Assembly (NCBI GenBank): GCA_002914845.1
Contig: JXTC01000584.1
Span: 21,266-85,265, forward strand
Direction: 5' to 3'
From: Trema orientale
Lineage: Eukaryota; Streptophyta; Magnoliopsida; Rosales; Cannabaceae
DNA length: 64,000 nucleotides
Shown piece by piece: positions 44,881 to 56,981 of the stretch. The first letter of the stretch is position 1. The number at the start of each line of letters is the position of its first letter. The notes below the pieces were generated by a model. The model was not told where the DNA came from. It was given only the letters and a program-made list of their open reading frames with translations, and searched no databases. A program made the translations under genes and the position numbers.

Positions 44881-47800
44881 ATGGCTGGACCAAGTACTAG
44901 ATCACGGAATAATGGGAATCAAGAGGTGAACCCTATTGACCAAAATGTGCCGCCTGAAACCCCACTAACAGTGGGAGTATTTATGCAAGCAATTGCAACT
45001 CTTGGGCATATGCAACAAGGAGCACCTACTCAGCAAAGATTGCCAAGTGCTATTTCTGAATTTAACAAGTTATCTCCTCCATCCTTTGAAGGCACTACTG
45101 ATCTATTTAAAGCTGAAAAATGGTTAGCTGAGATGGAAAAGGCTTTTGCTGTGCTCAATTGCTCAGATAGGGACAAAGTATCACATGCTGCATACATGCT
45201 TCAAGGAGATGCATATGACTGGTGGCTAATGATTCAATGTCAACATGAGGGAAATGCTGCACCCTTCACTTGGGCTATGTTTCGAGATGCTTTTTATGAA
45301 AAGTATTTCCCAAAAAGTGTTCAACAACAGAAGGAGAGAGAATTCACACAATTGGAGCAAAGAAATAAGTCAATCGCTGAGTATGAGGCAGAGTTTGCCC
45401 GTTTGGCTGAGCTTACTCCTACACTAGTGGCAACTGAGGCTAGTAGAGTTCGACGGTTTGAAGAGGGTTTAAAATCCCAAATTGAACAGGCTATCATTCC
45501 GTTTGAACTTAATTCATACAATGCAGTAGTGAGTAAGGCACTCTTGGTAGAGAGAACACAACTGATGGCACGAGAAAAGTTCAAAGCTCAGCAAGCAAAC
45601 AATAATAGTGGCAGTGGAAAGTCAAAATTTTGGAAGAACAAAGGACAAAATCAGAAAAGAAAGCATGAGCAAGGGAATAATAACAACACTAGAGATGATC
45701 GTGATAAGCAGCAGAAAACTACATGCCCTAAGTGTGGCAAAGAGCATCGAGGGGAGTGTCGTATGGGAACCAATATGTGCTATAAATGTGGTAAACCTGG
45801 ACATATCTGAGACATCCTCCGATCCCATACACGTACGTAAGGATATTTGTATAAATATTTAGTGAGATCGGGAGACATTACTCGACTTAGAACTGATAAA
45901 ACAAGGAAAAATTAAATCTTTTGACTTTCTAGAGAGAAAAAAAAAAAAATCCACGCACTTTTACATATAGTATAATTTATACAAACATACATACTCCCAA
46001 AGTGGACCTCTCATAAAAATATACATAATGTACACACACTCAAAATAGGTACAAAATTCTTAGTTTGGAAACCACAGCGTCAAAATACTCATATACACAA
46101 GCCGTGGTTGGAAAGTCAGCGCTCCTCCTCTAAAGTCACATATGAGCAGTATCATCTGCAATGTAAGAATATTGGTGAGTATAAAACTCAGTAAGTCACG
46201 AGTGCAAATGCAACATGCATATTCTAGAAAACAGATAATGGTATGATTGGGATCCCTGTGTATTTTGTATTGCCTGACAAGACCGTGAATCGCATACTGA
46301 GCCACTCAGATAACCAATAACTAATCATAAGCCGTCGTATGGAGGTCTCGAGTCTCAAATACATTTCAAACCCCTCTGGGTACTGCAGAGGTCCTCCCCA
46401 TACCGCTATCAGAGTGTTCCTGAAAGAACTAAATATTGTCCCCGAAGGAACCTAATAATGTCCCCAAAGGAACCAGATAATTGAGCGCTGGCCCGCCACA
46501 CCCTATTCACTAATACTCGTCAGACAATATAAATACACCACATGTTCATGTCTCAAGTATGTCGGAATAACAGATTTAGATATTTATGCTTTAGGCATAA
46601 CAGAATAACAAATACAACTTTTTATATAATTCAAGGATTCCACAAGTTCACAGAACAAATAACTTCTTACATTGCAGGTGTAACGTTACTTACCTTGTGT
46701 CTGACCGAAAAGATAGTGAAAAGGGTCAGTATCCTCTTTGATAAGGTGTATGGAAGACCTGATATCAGTTTCATTACTGGAATGATTACTACAATGTAAA
46801 ATGCTTAAAGAAAGCTACCACAAGCATATATCACAACTTTCACAAAATCAGAAAATCTAATCACAAATGAACCAAAATGGCACATCCTTTCATAAAAACA
46901 AGTCCATTTGCTTCTAAACGGTATCACTTGGTTTTAAAAATATTTGGACAGCACCTCCCCTATTTTAGGACATTCCTATATGATTAAAATCATGGTTTAA
47001 GACCTGCAATAACAATTCACAAGTCAATTCCCAGATATACACCTCAAAGAGGATCATTTAGAACAACCTAGGTGCACTTGAATTCCTTTCAGTTTAAACA
47101 AAGTTTAAAACCACTTTTATACTTGTGTGCCATTACAACCAGCCACCAAAAGAGTCTAATAACTAATAGGATCAATAAAATATATATTCCAAGTCTAAAA
47201 AAATCAGATTATAATTATAGAAAACTTAATCTACTACACATAGAAATACTTAATTCCATAAATAGTAAACTTTGAGGCTTTAGGTTTAACATTAATCTTC
47301 CACTTAAATTTTATGTTTTCAGCAATATATAAGGGTTTTTAAGACCGTTATTCAACAAATAATATCTTAGGCTTAAGAGCTGAAATAAAGGAAACACACT
47401 ACAATTTCAAAATCCTACTTAAACCTTACCTTGACTAGTTTGAGTTTTTGATAGACTTCTTGCCTTCTATCTCTACCAAACTGATTCCCAAGGCCTAAAA
47501 ATAGATTTTTGAACTTAAGAGGACCTGAAGAAACCAATATTTAAGTGGGAACAAGTAGAGAATTGAAATTAAAGGACAAGACCTAGAAAGAAGAACTTAG
47601 TAGAGTTACCTTGACTAGTTTTGGTCTATCTTGCTTTCTAGAGTTCCAATTTGAGTTCTACCACTTAGAAACTCTTGGATATTGCTAAGAGGAGTTGAGA
47701 GAAGTCTAAAACTGAGTTGGAGAGTCTCAGGTCGTTGCTGGAGAGAAAGGAAAAGCAAATGACCAGATTTGGTCAAAAAGTGATACTTAATGACTAAGAA

Positions 47801-48720
47801 ATGGCATAACTTAAATTCTGAGGGGTATTTTGGGTATTTTGCTCATTGCTTTCCATGTGTCCAGCTCTAAAACATCCTTAGCATACTCACCACATTGCTG
47901 GTCCATCCTATACACCCAAGTGTAGACCAAAATGGTGAAACCTAGCTTAAGAGGTGAAAACTAGTCGTACTTTGACCTATAATCCCATATGGCCAATCTT
48001 ATAGTAATCTAGTGAAACCTAGCCCCATAACCAATCATTAAACATAAAAATAAGTCAATTAGACTCCAATTAATAATGCAAACAAAGTATCAATGCCTAA
48101 TTATTAGAGAATAGAAAGATGATATTACGCGATTAAGCATAATCTAAGCTAGCTTAGTGTAATTAAACACAGTTTAGCACAGGAACTGTCACCTCGTGCT
48201 TACCTGAAACCGACATTTGGGAAAATTCTAGAAATGGTTTCTACACATTAAATAAAAGCTATTTGATGTGTTAAACACACAGTGAATTTGACTCCGAAAA
48301 GCGTGAAAAATGTATTTTACCGAAAAACTACTATTTGACCAAGTTATAAGTAAACATGATTTTGATGCATATTCGTATAGTATTACTATTCATAAATGTA
48401 TTCTTTGTTCCTTTCACACACCAAGCTCTCTCTCTCTGAGGGTACTGAGCCTTTACACTGCATGGGAGCACTTCCACAAACATTAGTACAATAATACAAA
48501 GCATTTAACAATCAGAATGAGTAATTTACCATGAAATTGATACTAGTTGCTTGATATGTCTATTATGCAATATGAATATGTTTATTATTGGCTTATTATG
48601 TATGTGAGAATCTTGGGCGTCTCAATATCTCTCGTTACTGTAGAATGGGCCAAGCATCGACTAGTGACAACTCTGGTGGTCAAATGAAGACTCAAGCCGA
48701 GTTTATACCATGACTCAAAG
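44881..48720 (+). pseudogene. Chromovirus B gag, split by a solo LTR
   Basis: Starts at ATG 44881 (MAGPSTRSRNNGNQEV), then the capsid domain: PPSFEGTTDLFKAEKWLAEM, then HAAYMLQGDAYDWWLM, FRDAFYEKYFPKSV, the L.Q...S.AEYE..F..L pattern and a basic Asn/Lys-rich segment. The zinc knuckle CYKCGKPGH is cut after His by the insertion. After ATATC at 48625-48629 the frame resumes with the missing last Cys. The ATG is a convincing start because the peptide matches usual chromovirus gag beginnings. A frameshift near 48700 precedes the protease. Gag would form the particle shell. Confidence 0.94.
45808..48624 (-). mobile_element. Solo LTR (2817 bp) in the zinc knuckle of chromovirus B
   Basis: The plus strand reads TGAGACATCC at the left and GGGCGTCTCA at the right, so the ends are TGAGAC and GTCTCA. 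Perfect ATATC duplication (45803-45807 and 48625-48629). On the minus strand its first two thirds match the chromovirus A LTR (36242 onward) and its last third matches the Z LTR (28048-28967). No coding. Plus-strand frames here (46060-47275) are shadows. Confidence 0.95.
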
Positions 48721-48749
48721 GGAAGCGGAGGATACACCTTCTATAGTTA

Positions 48750-49130
48750 CAGGTATACTCTTATAACTTTAGCTTATAGTTGTTACGTAGCTTAATTATT
48801 GTTTTATTATTTGTGTTAGGTGTTATGGATATTTGTGGCTTGTCTGCAAAAGTACTTATAGTTTCAAGAGCTACTCATTCTTTCATTAATAGCAACTTTG
48901 CTAAGAAATTGAATAGGATATTTATACCATCAAACACCTGGGTTAGTATATCCACCCCGTCAGGAGAGATAATGGAATCAAGAAGCATCTTAAAAGCTTG
49001 TACAATCAAGTTTGGAGGACACACTTTGTTTGCTGATCTTTTAATTCTTGGATTCTACGACTTTGACATCATACTGAGGATGGATTAGCTTAGTAAGTAC
49101 CATGCTAACATAGATTGTCATGATCGAGTC
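48750..49130 (+). pseudogene. Chromovirus B protease, active site damaged
   Basis: Aspartic protease domain: VLIVSRATHSFINSNFAKKL stands where the family has [10 protein letters not shown], so the catalytic Asp is Val and the Gly is Arg. Then STPSGE, the CTIKFGG...FADLLIL segment and DFDIILRMD, ended by TAG at 49086 in place of a Trp codon (usual LGMDWL). Without the catalytic Asp it cannot process Gag-Pol. Confidence 0.9.
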
Positions 49131-50155
49131 GTGGTATTTAATCCTTTGAACGAGCCAAGCTTTAGTTTTACTAGTTCAAAACCTATTCTATGTATTTCTA
49201 TTATCTCTGCAATGAAAGCACGACAAATGCTTAATAAAGGTTGTATGGGTTATCTAGTTTCAATTTTGGATGCCTCAAAAGAAGGATTGGCAGTAGAGGA
49301 CGTACCAATTATGTGTGAGTACCCAGATGTTTTCCCTAATAATTGGCCTGGGTTACCACCAGATCGGGAGATTGAATTTAAGATTGACTTGATACCTGTT
49401 ACTGCTCCAACATCAAAGACACCGTATCGTATGGCACCTGCGGAGTTAAAGGAACTCAAGACGCAACTTCAAGAATTATTAGATAAGGGATTTATCCGAC
49501 CAAGTTATTCTCCATGGGGTGCTCTAGTCCTATTTGTCAAGAAGAAAGATGGGTTCTTGAGATTATGCATCGATTATCGTGAACTAAATAAGGTCACAAT
49601 TAAAAATAAGTACCCATTGCCTCGAATTGAAGACTTGTTTGACCAACTACAAGGTGCTGGCCATTTCTCTAAAATAGACCTACGATCAGGTTATCATTAG
49701 CTGAAGATTAAAGAAGACGATGTGTCTAAGACTACTTTTCGTTCAAGGTATGGGCATTATGAGTTCTTGGTCATGCCGTTTGGTTTGGCTAATGCCTCAG
49801 CTACATTTATGGACCTAATGAATAGAGTGTTCAAGGAATACTTAGACCAATTTGTGATCGTTTTTATAGATGACATTTTGGTGTATTCACGCTCTAAGAC
49901 GGAGCATGAGCGATACTTGAGATTAGTTCTTGACATCCTCCGTGAGAAGCAATTATATGCTAAATTCAAGAAGTGTGAGTTTTGGCTAGATCGTGTACCG
50001 TTTCTTGGCCATATTGTTTCCAAGGAAGGTACAGCCGTAGACCCTAGTAAAGTTGAAGCTGTCAAAAGTTGGCTCGTACCGAAAAATGTAGGTGAGGTTC
50101 GTAGCTTTCTGGGTTTGGCCGGTTATTATCGTCATTTTGTGGAAGGATTTTCCTG
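49131..50155 (+). pseudogene. Chromovirus B reverse transcriptase
   Basis: Linker with [12 protein letters not shown] and [13 protein letters not shown], then the polymerase: [69 protein letters not shown] at 49698-49700 replaces a Gln codon. Then [26 protein letters not shown] (catalytic box intact near 49860) and [13 protein letters not shown] at 50153-50155 replaces an Arg codon in the FVEGFS..A segment. Confidence 0.95.
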
Positions 50156-50660
50156 AATTGCTTTTCCTTTGACACAATTGACTAAGAAAAATGTCAAGTT
50201 CCACTGGTCCGACGAGTGTGAAAAGAGTTTTCAAGAATTGAAGCAACGATTAACATCAGAGCCAGTTTTAGCTATCCCCGCGGGTACTGAAGGATTTGTT
50301 ATTTACAGTGACGCATCCAAGCTCAGTTTGGGTTGTGTTTTAATGCTGCATGGTAAAGTAATTTCTTATGCATCGCGACAGTTGAAGGATTACAAAAAGA
50401 ACTACCCAACCCATGATCTTGAGTTAGCAGTTGTTGTGTTTGCTCTTAAGATTTGGAGACATTATTTATACGGAGCCAAGTGTGAAATCTTCACAGACCA
50501 TAAGAGTTTGAAGTACTTATTCACACAAAAAGAGTTGAACATGCAATAATGTCGATGGTTAGAATTAGTAAGGGATTACGACTGTGTGATTAACTACCAC
50601 CCAGGAAAGGCGAATGTGGTTGCGGATACATTGAGTAGAAAGACTATTGGAAATCTTTCC
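50156..50660 (+). pseudogene. Chromovirus B RNase H
   Basis: [15 protein letters not shown] then [16 protein letters not shown] (first catalytic Asp), [21 protein letters not shown] (Glu), [21 protein letters not shown] (Asp) and KELNMQ. A TAA at 50547-50549 breaks the RQRRW segment. The frame then reads YHPGKANVVADTLSRK. It removes the RNA strand of the hybrid during reverse transcription. Apart from the stop it is well preserved. Confidence 0.93.
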
Positions 50661-51737
50661 ATCTTGCAGGGTACCTCTATTCCTTTAAGGAATGAGATCC
50701 AGAAATTTTATTTAGAGCTGGTATTAAAAAGGGAAATAGGACATTTTGCTGCTTTATCGATCAAACCAACTATCCTGGAAAGAATTAAAATTGCTCAATC
50801 GAATGATCCAATGATTACCAAGTTAAAAGGTGACGTACAACTAGGAAAACGTCCTGAGTTGATAATTTCCGAAGATGGAGCATTGAGGTATGGTAAGAGA
50901 TTGTATGTACCCAACGATGAAGAATTAAAGAAGGAGATTATGAACGAAGCTCATTATACTCCTTATTCTATCCATCCAGGAGGTACTAAAATGTTTCGAG
51001 ACTTGAGCAATCACTATTGGTGGGTTGATATGAGAAAGGATATAGCAGAATTCATTAAACATTGTCTGACTTGGCAGCAGGTAAAGGTTGAGCACCAACG
51101 ACCTTCTGGTCTGTTACAACCACTTTTGATTCCAGAATGGAAATGGGAGCATGTGGGAATGGATTTTGTACTTGGTTTACGTAGGACTCAAAAAGGATAT
51201 AATTTGATTTTGGTGATAGTGGATCGACTTACAAAATCAGCCCACTTCTTACCGATTAAGAAGACTTTCGGCATGGACCAGTATGCGGAGTTATATGTGG
51301 CAGAGATAGTGAGGCTGCACGGAGTACCCTTATCGATAGTTTCAGATAGAGATCCAAAGTTTACATCTATCTTCTGGAAAAGTTTGCATAAGGCTATGGG
51401 AACACAGTTAAGATTTAGCACAGCATTTCACCCTCAGACCGATGGTCAATCAGAGAGAACTATCCAGACATTGGAAGATATGTTAAGAGCCTGTGTTATC
51501 GATTTCCAAGGTTCTTGGGATAAGTTCTTACCTTTAGTGGAGTTCTCTTATAACAACAGTTTTCAGGCCACAATTGGAATGACGCCATATGAGGCTCTAT
51601 ACGGAAGGAAATGTAGATCCCCTATACATTGGGATGAAATAGGAGAACGGAAGTTGATAGGTCCAGAAATTGTACAACAAACTGCTGAGGTGGTTGATAA
51701 GATCCGGCAACGTATGAAGATAGCACAAAGTCGATAG
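50661..51737 (+). pseudogene. Chromovirus B integrase
   Basis: Long open frame from the linker to 51737. Zinc domain: EAHYTPYSIHPGGTKMFRDL then CLTWQQVK, with the second Cys replaced by Trp. Catalytic core: MDFVLGLRRTQKG (first Asp), SIVSDRDPKFTSIFW (second Asp), HPQTDGQSERTIQTLE (Glu), then YEALYGRKCRSPIHWDE. TAG at 51735-51737 replaces a Gln codon. The core catalytic triad is intact; the zinc site is not. Confidence 0.95.
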
Positions 51738-52200
51738 AAAAGTTATGCAGATAAAAGAAGGAAGCCTTTGGAATTTGCAGTTGGAGATATGGTCTTTTTG
51801 AAAGTAGCACCTATGAAAGGAGTGATGAGATTCAGATTGAAGGGTAAGCTAAATCCTCGTTTCATTGGACCTTTTGAGATACTAAGGCGAGTGGGTGATC
51901 TGGCGTATAGATTAACATTACATCCATCATTATCGAGTGTGCATAATGTATTCCACGTATCAATGTAGAGAAAATATGTTTCCGATCCTTCCCATATTCT
52001 GAGTTATGAACCGTTAGTACTTCGCAACGATCTTTCATATGAGGAGATTCCAGTAAAGATTTTGGATCGTGAACTTAGAGAGTTGCGAAACAAGACTATT
52101 TCTCTAGTTAAAGTTCTTTGGAGGAATCATGCAATTGAGGAAGCAACGTGGGATCGAGAAGAAGAGATGCGTGCAAAGTATCCCAATCTATTTGGTATGT
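51738..52200 (+). pseudogene. Chromovirus B integrase C-terminus and chromodomain
   Basis: FAVGDMVFLKVAPMKGVMRF then GKLNPRFIGPFEILRRVG and LSSVHNVFHVSM, the GPY/F-type C-terminus. TAG at 51966-51968 interrupts. The tail then reads VKILDRELRELRNKT and VKVLWRNHAIEEATWDREEE, a reduced chromodomain (KVLW..H....ATW). It suggests targeting to heterochromatin, in line with the nested setting. Confidence 0.92.
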
Positions 52201-52225
52201 TCAATTTTGAGGACGAAATTTAATT

Positions 52226-52240
52226 TAAGAGGGGAGGAAA
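52226..52240 (+). other. Polypurine tract of chromovirus B
   Basis: TAAGAGGGGAGGAAA just before the 3' LTR, after TTTTGAGGACGAAATTT as in chromovirus A. Confidence 0.88.
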
Positions 52241-52241
52241 T

Positions 52242-55200
52242 TGTAATACCCATGATTAGAATGCCCTAGAATTGCTAAGTGTTACTTGTTATTAATTGTA
52301 TTTAATATTATTTAATTTATATAGTATTTGTACCTAACTTGATTCTATGCAGTGATAATGTCCAACAGTGTTCGATCGACGTATACGTGCCCTGATTTAA
52401 AAATTATAATGTAAAGTTCACATTTACTACATGTTGAGAATTTTTATTTGTTATATTATATTTTGTTATGAGTGCATTATGAATCTAATTGTCTTACATG
52501 CGTACTAAAATTTTGTAGATTCCTAAAAAAAAATATATATAATTATATAATCTAATATATTTATTTGAAGTTAATTAAGTAAGTCATTGTTGTCATTAAT
52601 ATTGTTAATATTTAATTGACACAATGTGGTGTTTAATTTTAATTTAAGTGTCGTGTAAAAAAAAATCATTTATGCAATTATTTATTTTTGCATTTCCTAT
52701 GACATATATATATTAATATTTAAATAGAAATTAAATTTATCTGTATATATTAATTAAACTAAATATAAAAAAAAGAGCTGCCGTGGAGAGTCATTTATAT
52801 GACTTATAAAAGGAAAAGAAAAAATAATAATAATAATAATAAAATAAAATAAAAAAGAAAAATAGAAAAAAAGGGAAACCTAAAGTTTAATTCCATTAGG
52901 ATTTCAATTATATATATTGATAATAATGTTTACATTTCTATTCTTTTCTAAACCCTAGCCACCTCCATCTATTTCTCATCTCTCAACTCAGAAAGAAATT
53001 CTCTAAGCATCATCCTCCGTCTATTTCTTCATCTTTAAATTTTTAATCTCCAAGAGAAGTCTAAGTCCAACAATTACAAGATTTTTTGTCAGTTTTAATT
53101 GAAATGCAGGTAAAATCTTTACTCATACTTTTTCTAATTGTTTATTTATTTATTTTTCTATATTTTTGATAATTAGTCTTAACTGACTATATTTATGTGA
53201 TTAAACATAATTTTATTGATTATCTTGTGAATTTAATATTCCTTAGCATATATATGTCACTGTTTTATTTCTCATAAAACTGATCTCCGAGTTCTACGAA
53301 TTTTTATAAATAGCTCAAAATTTATTTTTGTATTCTTCTTTTTCGTGAGTCTTTCTGGATATGTCTAGTTTAGTCCCAAAAATTTCGGAACCAATAGTAT
53401 TTTAATTAAATAATAATAAATTTTTGATTACACGTTGTCAGTGTGCTGAAAATCTGTCAATAAACACTGTTCTGTGATTCTAGATTTTATATTACTTTTA
53501 TAGAGCTCTCCATGATTTAATATTTGAAGAATATATTTTTGGATATGTTATATGACCACTGTAACATTTATAGATAGTGTTTCTTAATGTATTATTGTTC
53601 ATGATTTTTTAAATTTTATGCGTACTGTTATGATTTGGTGCTGACAGTTTTATAAGAGAATGGTTATAAATTATGAATAATTAGTTAACGTCATTTTTTG
53701 CGCCAATAAACATTTCTAGTTATGTTTCTATATGTCTAATATGTCTCTAAGAAGTTTCAGTATAAAAATATTTTTGTAGTAGGAGAAATAAATCATTTTG
53801 TACCTGTTAGTCAGAAAACAAACGAAATTGACAGATTTTGTGTTTAAATTCTAAAAATACATAAATAATAATTTTAAGTGTATTTTATGATTTCTTTTAA
53901 TTTTGTATAGTAAAATATTGTGTTAAGAATGTTGTTGTGAAATTTTTACGTCAAATTGATTGGTGAGTAATGAGATATAATTTTTATATGAGCTGCTGTC
54001 AGTTTTAGTTAATGTTTTGTACAAATTTTCAGAGTTCCAAACTACAAGCGTATTCTATGAAATTATTTGTGGGATTATTGTATGAGATGTTGATTATATT
54101 CTATATTTGATATTTTCAGTTTTATACATAAATTACGTTCATCTTAAGTGCATTAAAGGTAAAATAATCTTTCGAGAAATTTCATTGAAATAAGAAAAAT
54201 AAATTAAGCAAATTTGCATTTATAATATCGATGATGTAGGCGGGGCACGTAAGTCGTAAGCATTCGGAGGACATTCTCACTTTTTCTGACTTTTTATTTT
54301 CGCTTGGACTTAAGATAAGTAAACCATACTTAACTGCTTTAATTGTTTATATGTTTTACATTGTATAATTATGTGTTATATGTGTTTTACGTAGAAATTG
54401 ATGACATATAACATATTATTTTACGTGAGGCATGGTCATCCATATGCATGATATTATTTTATAAAATGGTAATTCAAAAAGAACAAAAGTTTATAGTGGA
54501 ATGATTTTTCCGAAAGTTTAACTAAAGATTTTGAAAAGAAAGATTTTAAAGAAATTGGTGTGTGTCTATATCTGGAGGGCTGAGTGGGCATGGGATACGG
54601 GGGACCGGCGTACCCACCAAGGATAAATGATAATAGACTATGTTAGGGAGGTGCCCCATATGATTTTAACTCCGGGGACGATAAGCCTTTTTTGGGATCA
54701 TTAATGTGTGTGTGGCTACATAGGCTAGGTGCACTCATTTTATACCTCTAATATGGTTCTACCAAGGAGTCGGTAGCAAAGTAAGAACTGGTTTAGCAAT
54801 TACGGCCTACTGGTTACCAAAAGCTTAGACATTATACTGAGCGCTCCCAATGATTACAATGAAAAGTCTTCAAAGTTATAAAAAGATCACAAGGAACATA
54901 TTTTAGAAACTAACTAAAGCATGTCTCATCAATTGTGTGCATTGTGGTTTACTTACTGGGCTTTTAGCTCATTATATTATTTAACATTTTTTAGGTGATG
55001 AATAGTAGGATAGCGGATGGTAGTGATGAGGCGACTTGGCGACATGGTGGTCTAATGGTCTAGTTTTTAATTAGATGAACATTTTCTAGCCTTTATTTTC
55101 TATTAATGATATTTTATAGTTTTATAAGTTTTCTTTAACTTATGTGACTTCAAATTACTGTTAGTATTTTCTTTAAGAATTTAATAGAGACCTTAATGAG

Positions 55201-55301
55201 TTATTTATTTAAAAAAAAATATTCTGCATTTTATTTATATTTTAAGGAATTCAATGATAACATCTCCTAATCTAATAACATTAGACTATGGGAGTGTTAC
55301 A
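52242..55301 (+). repeat. 3' LTR of chromovirus B (3060 bp)
   Basis: Starts TGTAATACCC and ends GGGAGTGTTACA, then target duplication CCGAG. Collinear with the 5' LTR; short indels occur in the AAT/A-rich stretch at 52820-52870 and near 54470. Confidence 0.95.
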
Positions 55302-55306
55302 CCGAG

Positions 55307-56976
55307 TTTTAAGGAGAAAGCAAATGAAGAAAATGACATCCAACTACAACAAGATCTTAAGGAAGAAAAGAAAAGCGAATATGGTAACACTCTTACTCTT
55401 CCTCAAGATTTAATATTCAACTATGCTCATCCTAAAGATCAAATTCTAGGTGACCCCTTACAAGGAGTTAAGACTAGAGCATCACTTAGAAATATTTGCA
55501 ATAACATAGTTTTTATCTCTCAAATTAAACCAAAAAGATTTAAGGATGCCAAAAATGATGAATCATAGATTTTAGCTATGCAAGAAGAATTAAATCAATT
55601 TAAAAGAAGTGATATATGGGAATTATTTCTATGACCTAAAGACCAATCAGTTATTGAAACTAAATGGGTCTTTAGAAATAAGGTAGATGAGCATGGGATG
55701 ATTGTGAGAAATAAAGCTAGATTAGTGGCTCAAGGTTTCAATCAAGAAGAAGGTATCGATTATAAAGAAACCTTCGCACCTGTAACAAGATTAGAGTCTA
55801 TAAGGATGCTCTTAGCATTTGCTTGTCATAAAAATTTTATCCCATACCAAATGGATGTTAAGAGTGCATTTCTAAATGGATACATTATATAAGAAGTATA
55901 TATAGCCTAACCCCCTGGTTTTCAAGATCATAAGTATCCGGATCATGTGTTTGAATTGAAAAAGACTCTTTATGGTTTAAAACAAGCTCCTAGAGCTTGG
56001 TATGATAGGTTGAACAAATTTTTATTTTTAAATAGTTTTACTATGGGAAAAGCGGATACTACTCTTTTTATAAAAAGAAAAAGGGGAGATGTGATTTTAG
56101 TTCAAATTTATGTTAATGATTTTATATTTGGTGCTACTAATGATTCTCTTTGCGAAAAATTTTCTAAAGTGTACGCACAGTGAGTTTAAGGTGAGCATGA
56201 TGGGCGAACTTAATTTTTTCCTTGGACTTCAAATCAAACAAAGCAAGGAAGGCGTTTTCATCAATCAATCCAAGTACATCAAGGATATGCTAAAGAAGTT
56301 TGATATGGAGAACTCTAAGACAATGAGAACACCTATGAGCTCTTCAATCAAGCTTAACAAAGACGAAAATGGTAAAGCAATAGATATCACTAAATATCGA
56401 GGTATGATCGGCTCACTTCTTTACTTAACAGCTAGTAGATTAGATATAATGTTTAGTATTTATCTATGTGCTAGGTTTCAATCTAATCCTAAGGAATCAC
56501 ATCTTAGTATTGTAAAATGTATCTTAAAATATTTGCATAGTACTATGAATCTAGGATTATGGTATCTAAAAGGCAAACACTTTAACATTACTAGTTTTTC
56601 GGATGCAGATTATGCCGGTTGTCAAACCGACCACAAGAGCACTAGTGACACTTGTTATTTTCTTGGTTATTTACTTGTGTTATGGTTTAGTAAGAAACAA
56701 AATTCTGTTGCTCTGTCTACTACTGAAGCTAAATATATCTCTGTTGGTAGTTGTAGTTCTCAAATTCTTTGGATGAAACAAACTCTAACGGATTTTGGAA
56801 TGAATTATGATCATGTATCTGTTAAATTAGATAATACTAGTGCTATCAATTTGTCCAAAAATCTAATTTTGCATTCGTGTGTTAAGAATATTGATATTAG
56901 ACATCATTTTCTTCATGATCATATGAAAAAAGGTGACATTGTACTTGAGTTTGTATGCACAGAAAAATAACTTGTT
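55307..56976 (+). pseudogene. SIRE-type reverse transcriptase and RNase H
   Basis: Continues the copia linker in frame after CCGAG. The polymerase starts near 55575 (MQEELNQFKRSDIWEL), then [65 protein letters not shown]. The catalytic box reads YVND instead of YVDD. After a frameshift near 56180: GELNFFLGLQIKQSK, YRGMIGSLLYLTASR, then RNase H with SDADYAGCQTDHKST, VALSTTEAKYISVGSCSSQ, DNTSAINLSKN and RHHFLHDHMKKGDI. Stops occur at 55567 and 55890, among others. The frame is cut by the Athila-type insertion and ends at 63455-63540. Confidence 0.94.
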
Positions 56977-56981
56977 GATAT

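Larger units (their letters stand above)
41583..55301 (+). mobile_element. Chromovirus B (Tekay/Del-type Ty3/gypsy), complete but dead
   Basis: LTRs 41583-44648 and 52242-55301 with perfect target duplication CCGAG (41578-41582 and 55302-55306). Primer-binding site, gag, protease, reverse transcriptase, RNase H, integrase and chromodomain tail follow in standard order. A solo LTR splits gag (45808-48624). Without it the internal region is ~4.77 kb, normal for the clade. At least six in-frame stops and a damaged protease site show it cannot move by itself. It interrupts a SIRE-type polyprotein. Confidence 0.96.

Noticed and set aside
45622-47275. Frames antisense to gag and inside the solo LTR
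   Set aside because: Shadows of gag codons or LTR sequence without family resemblance.
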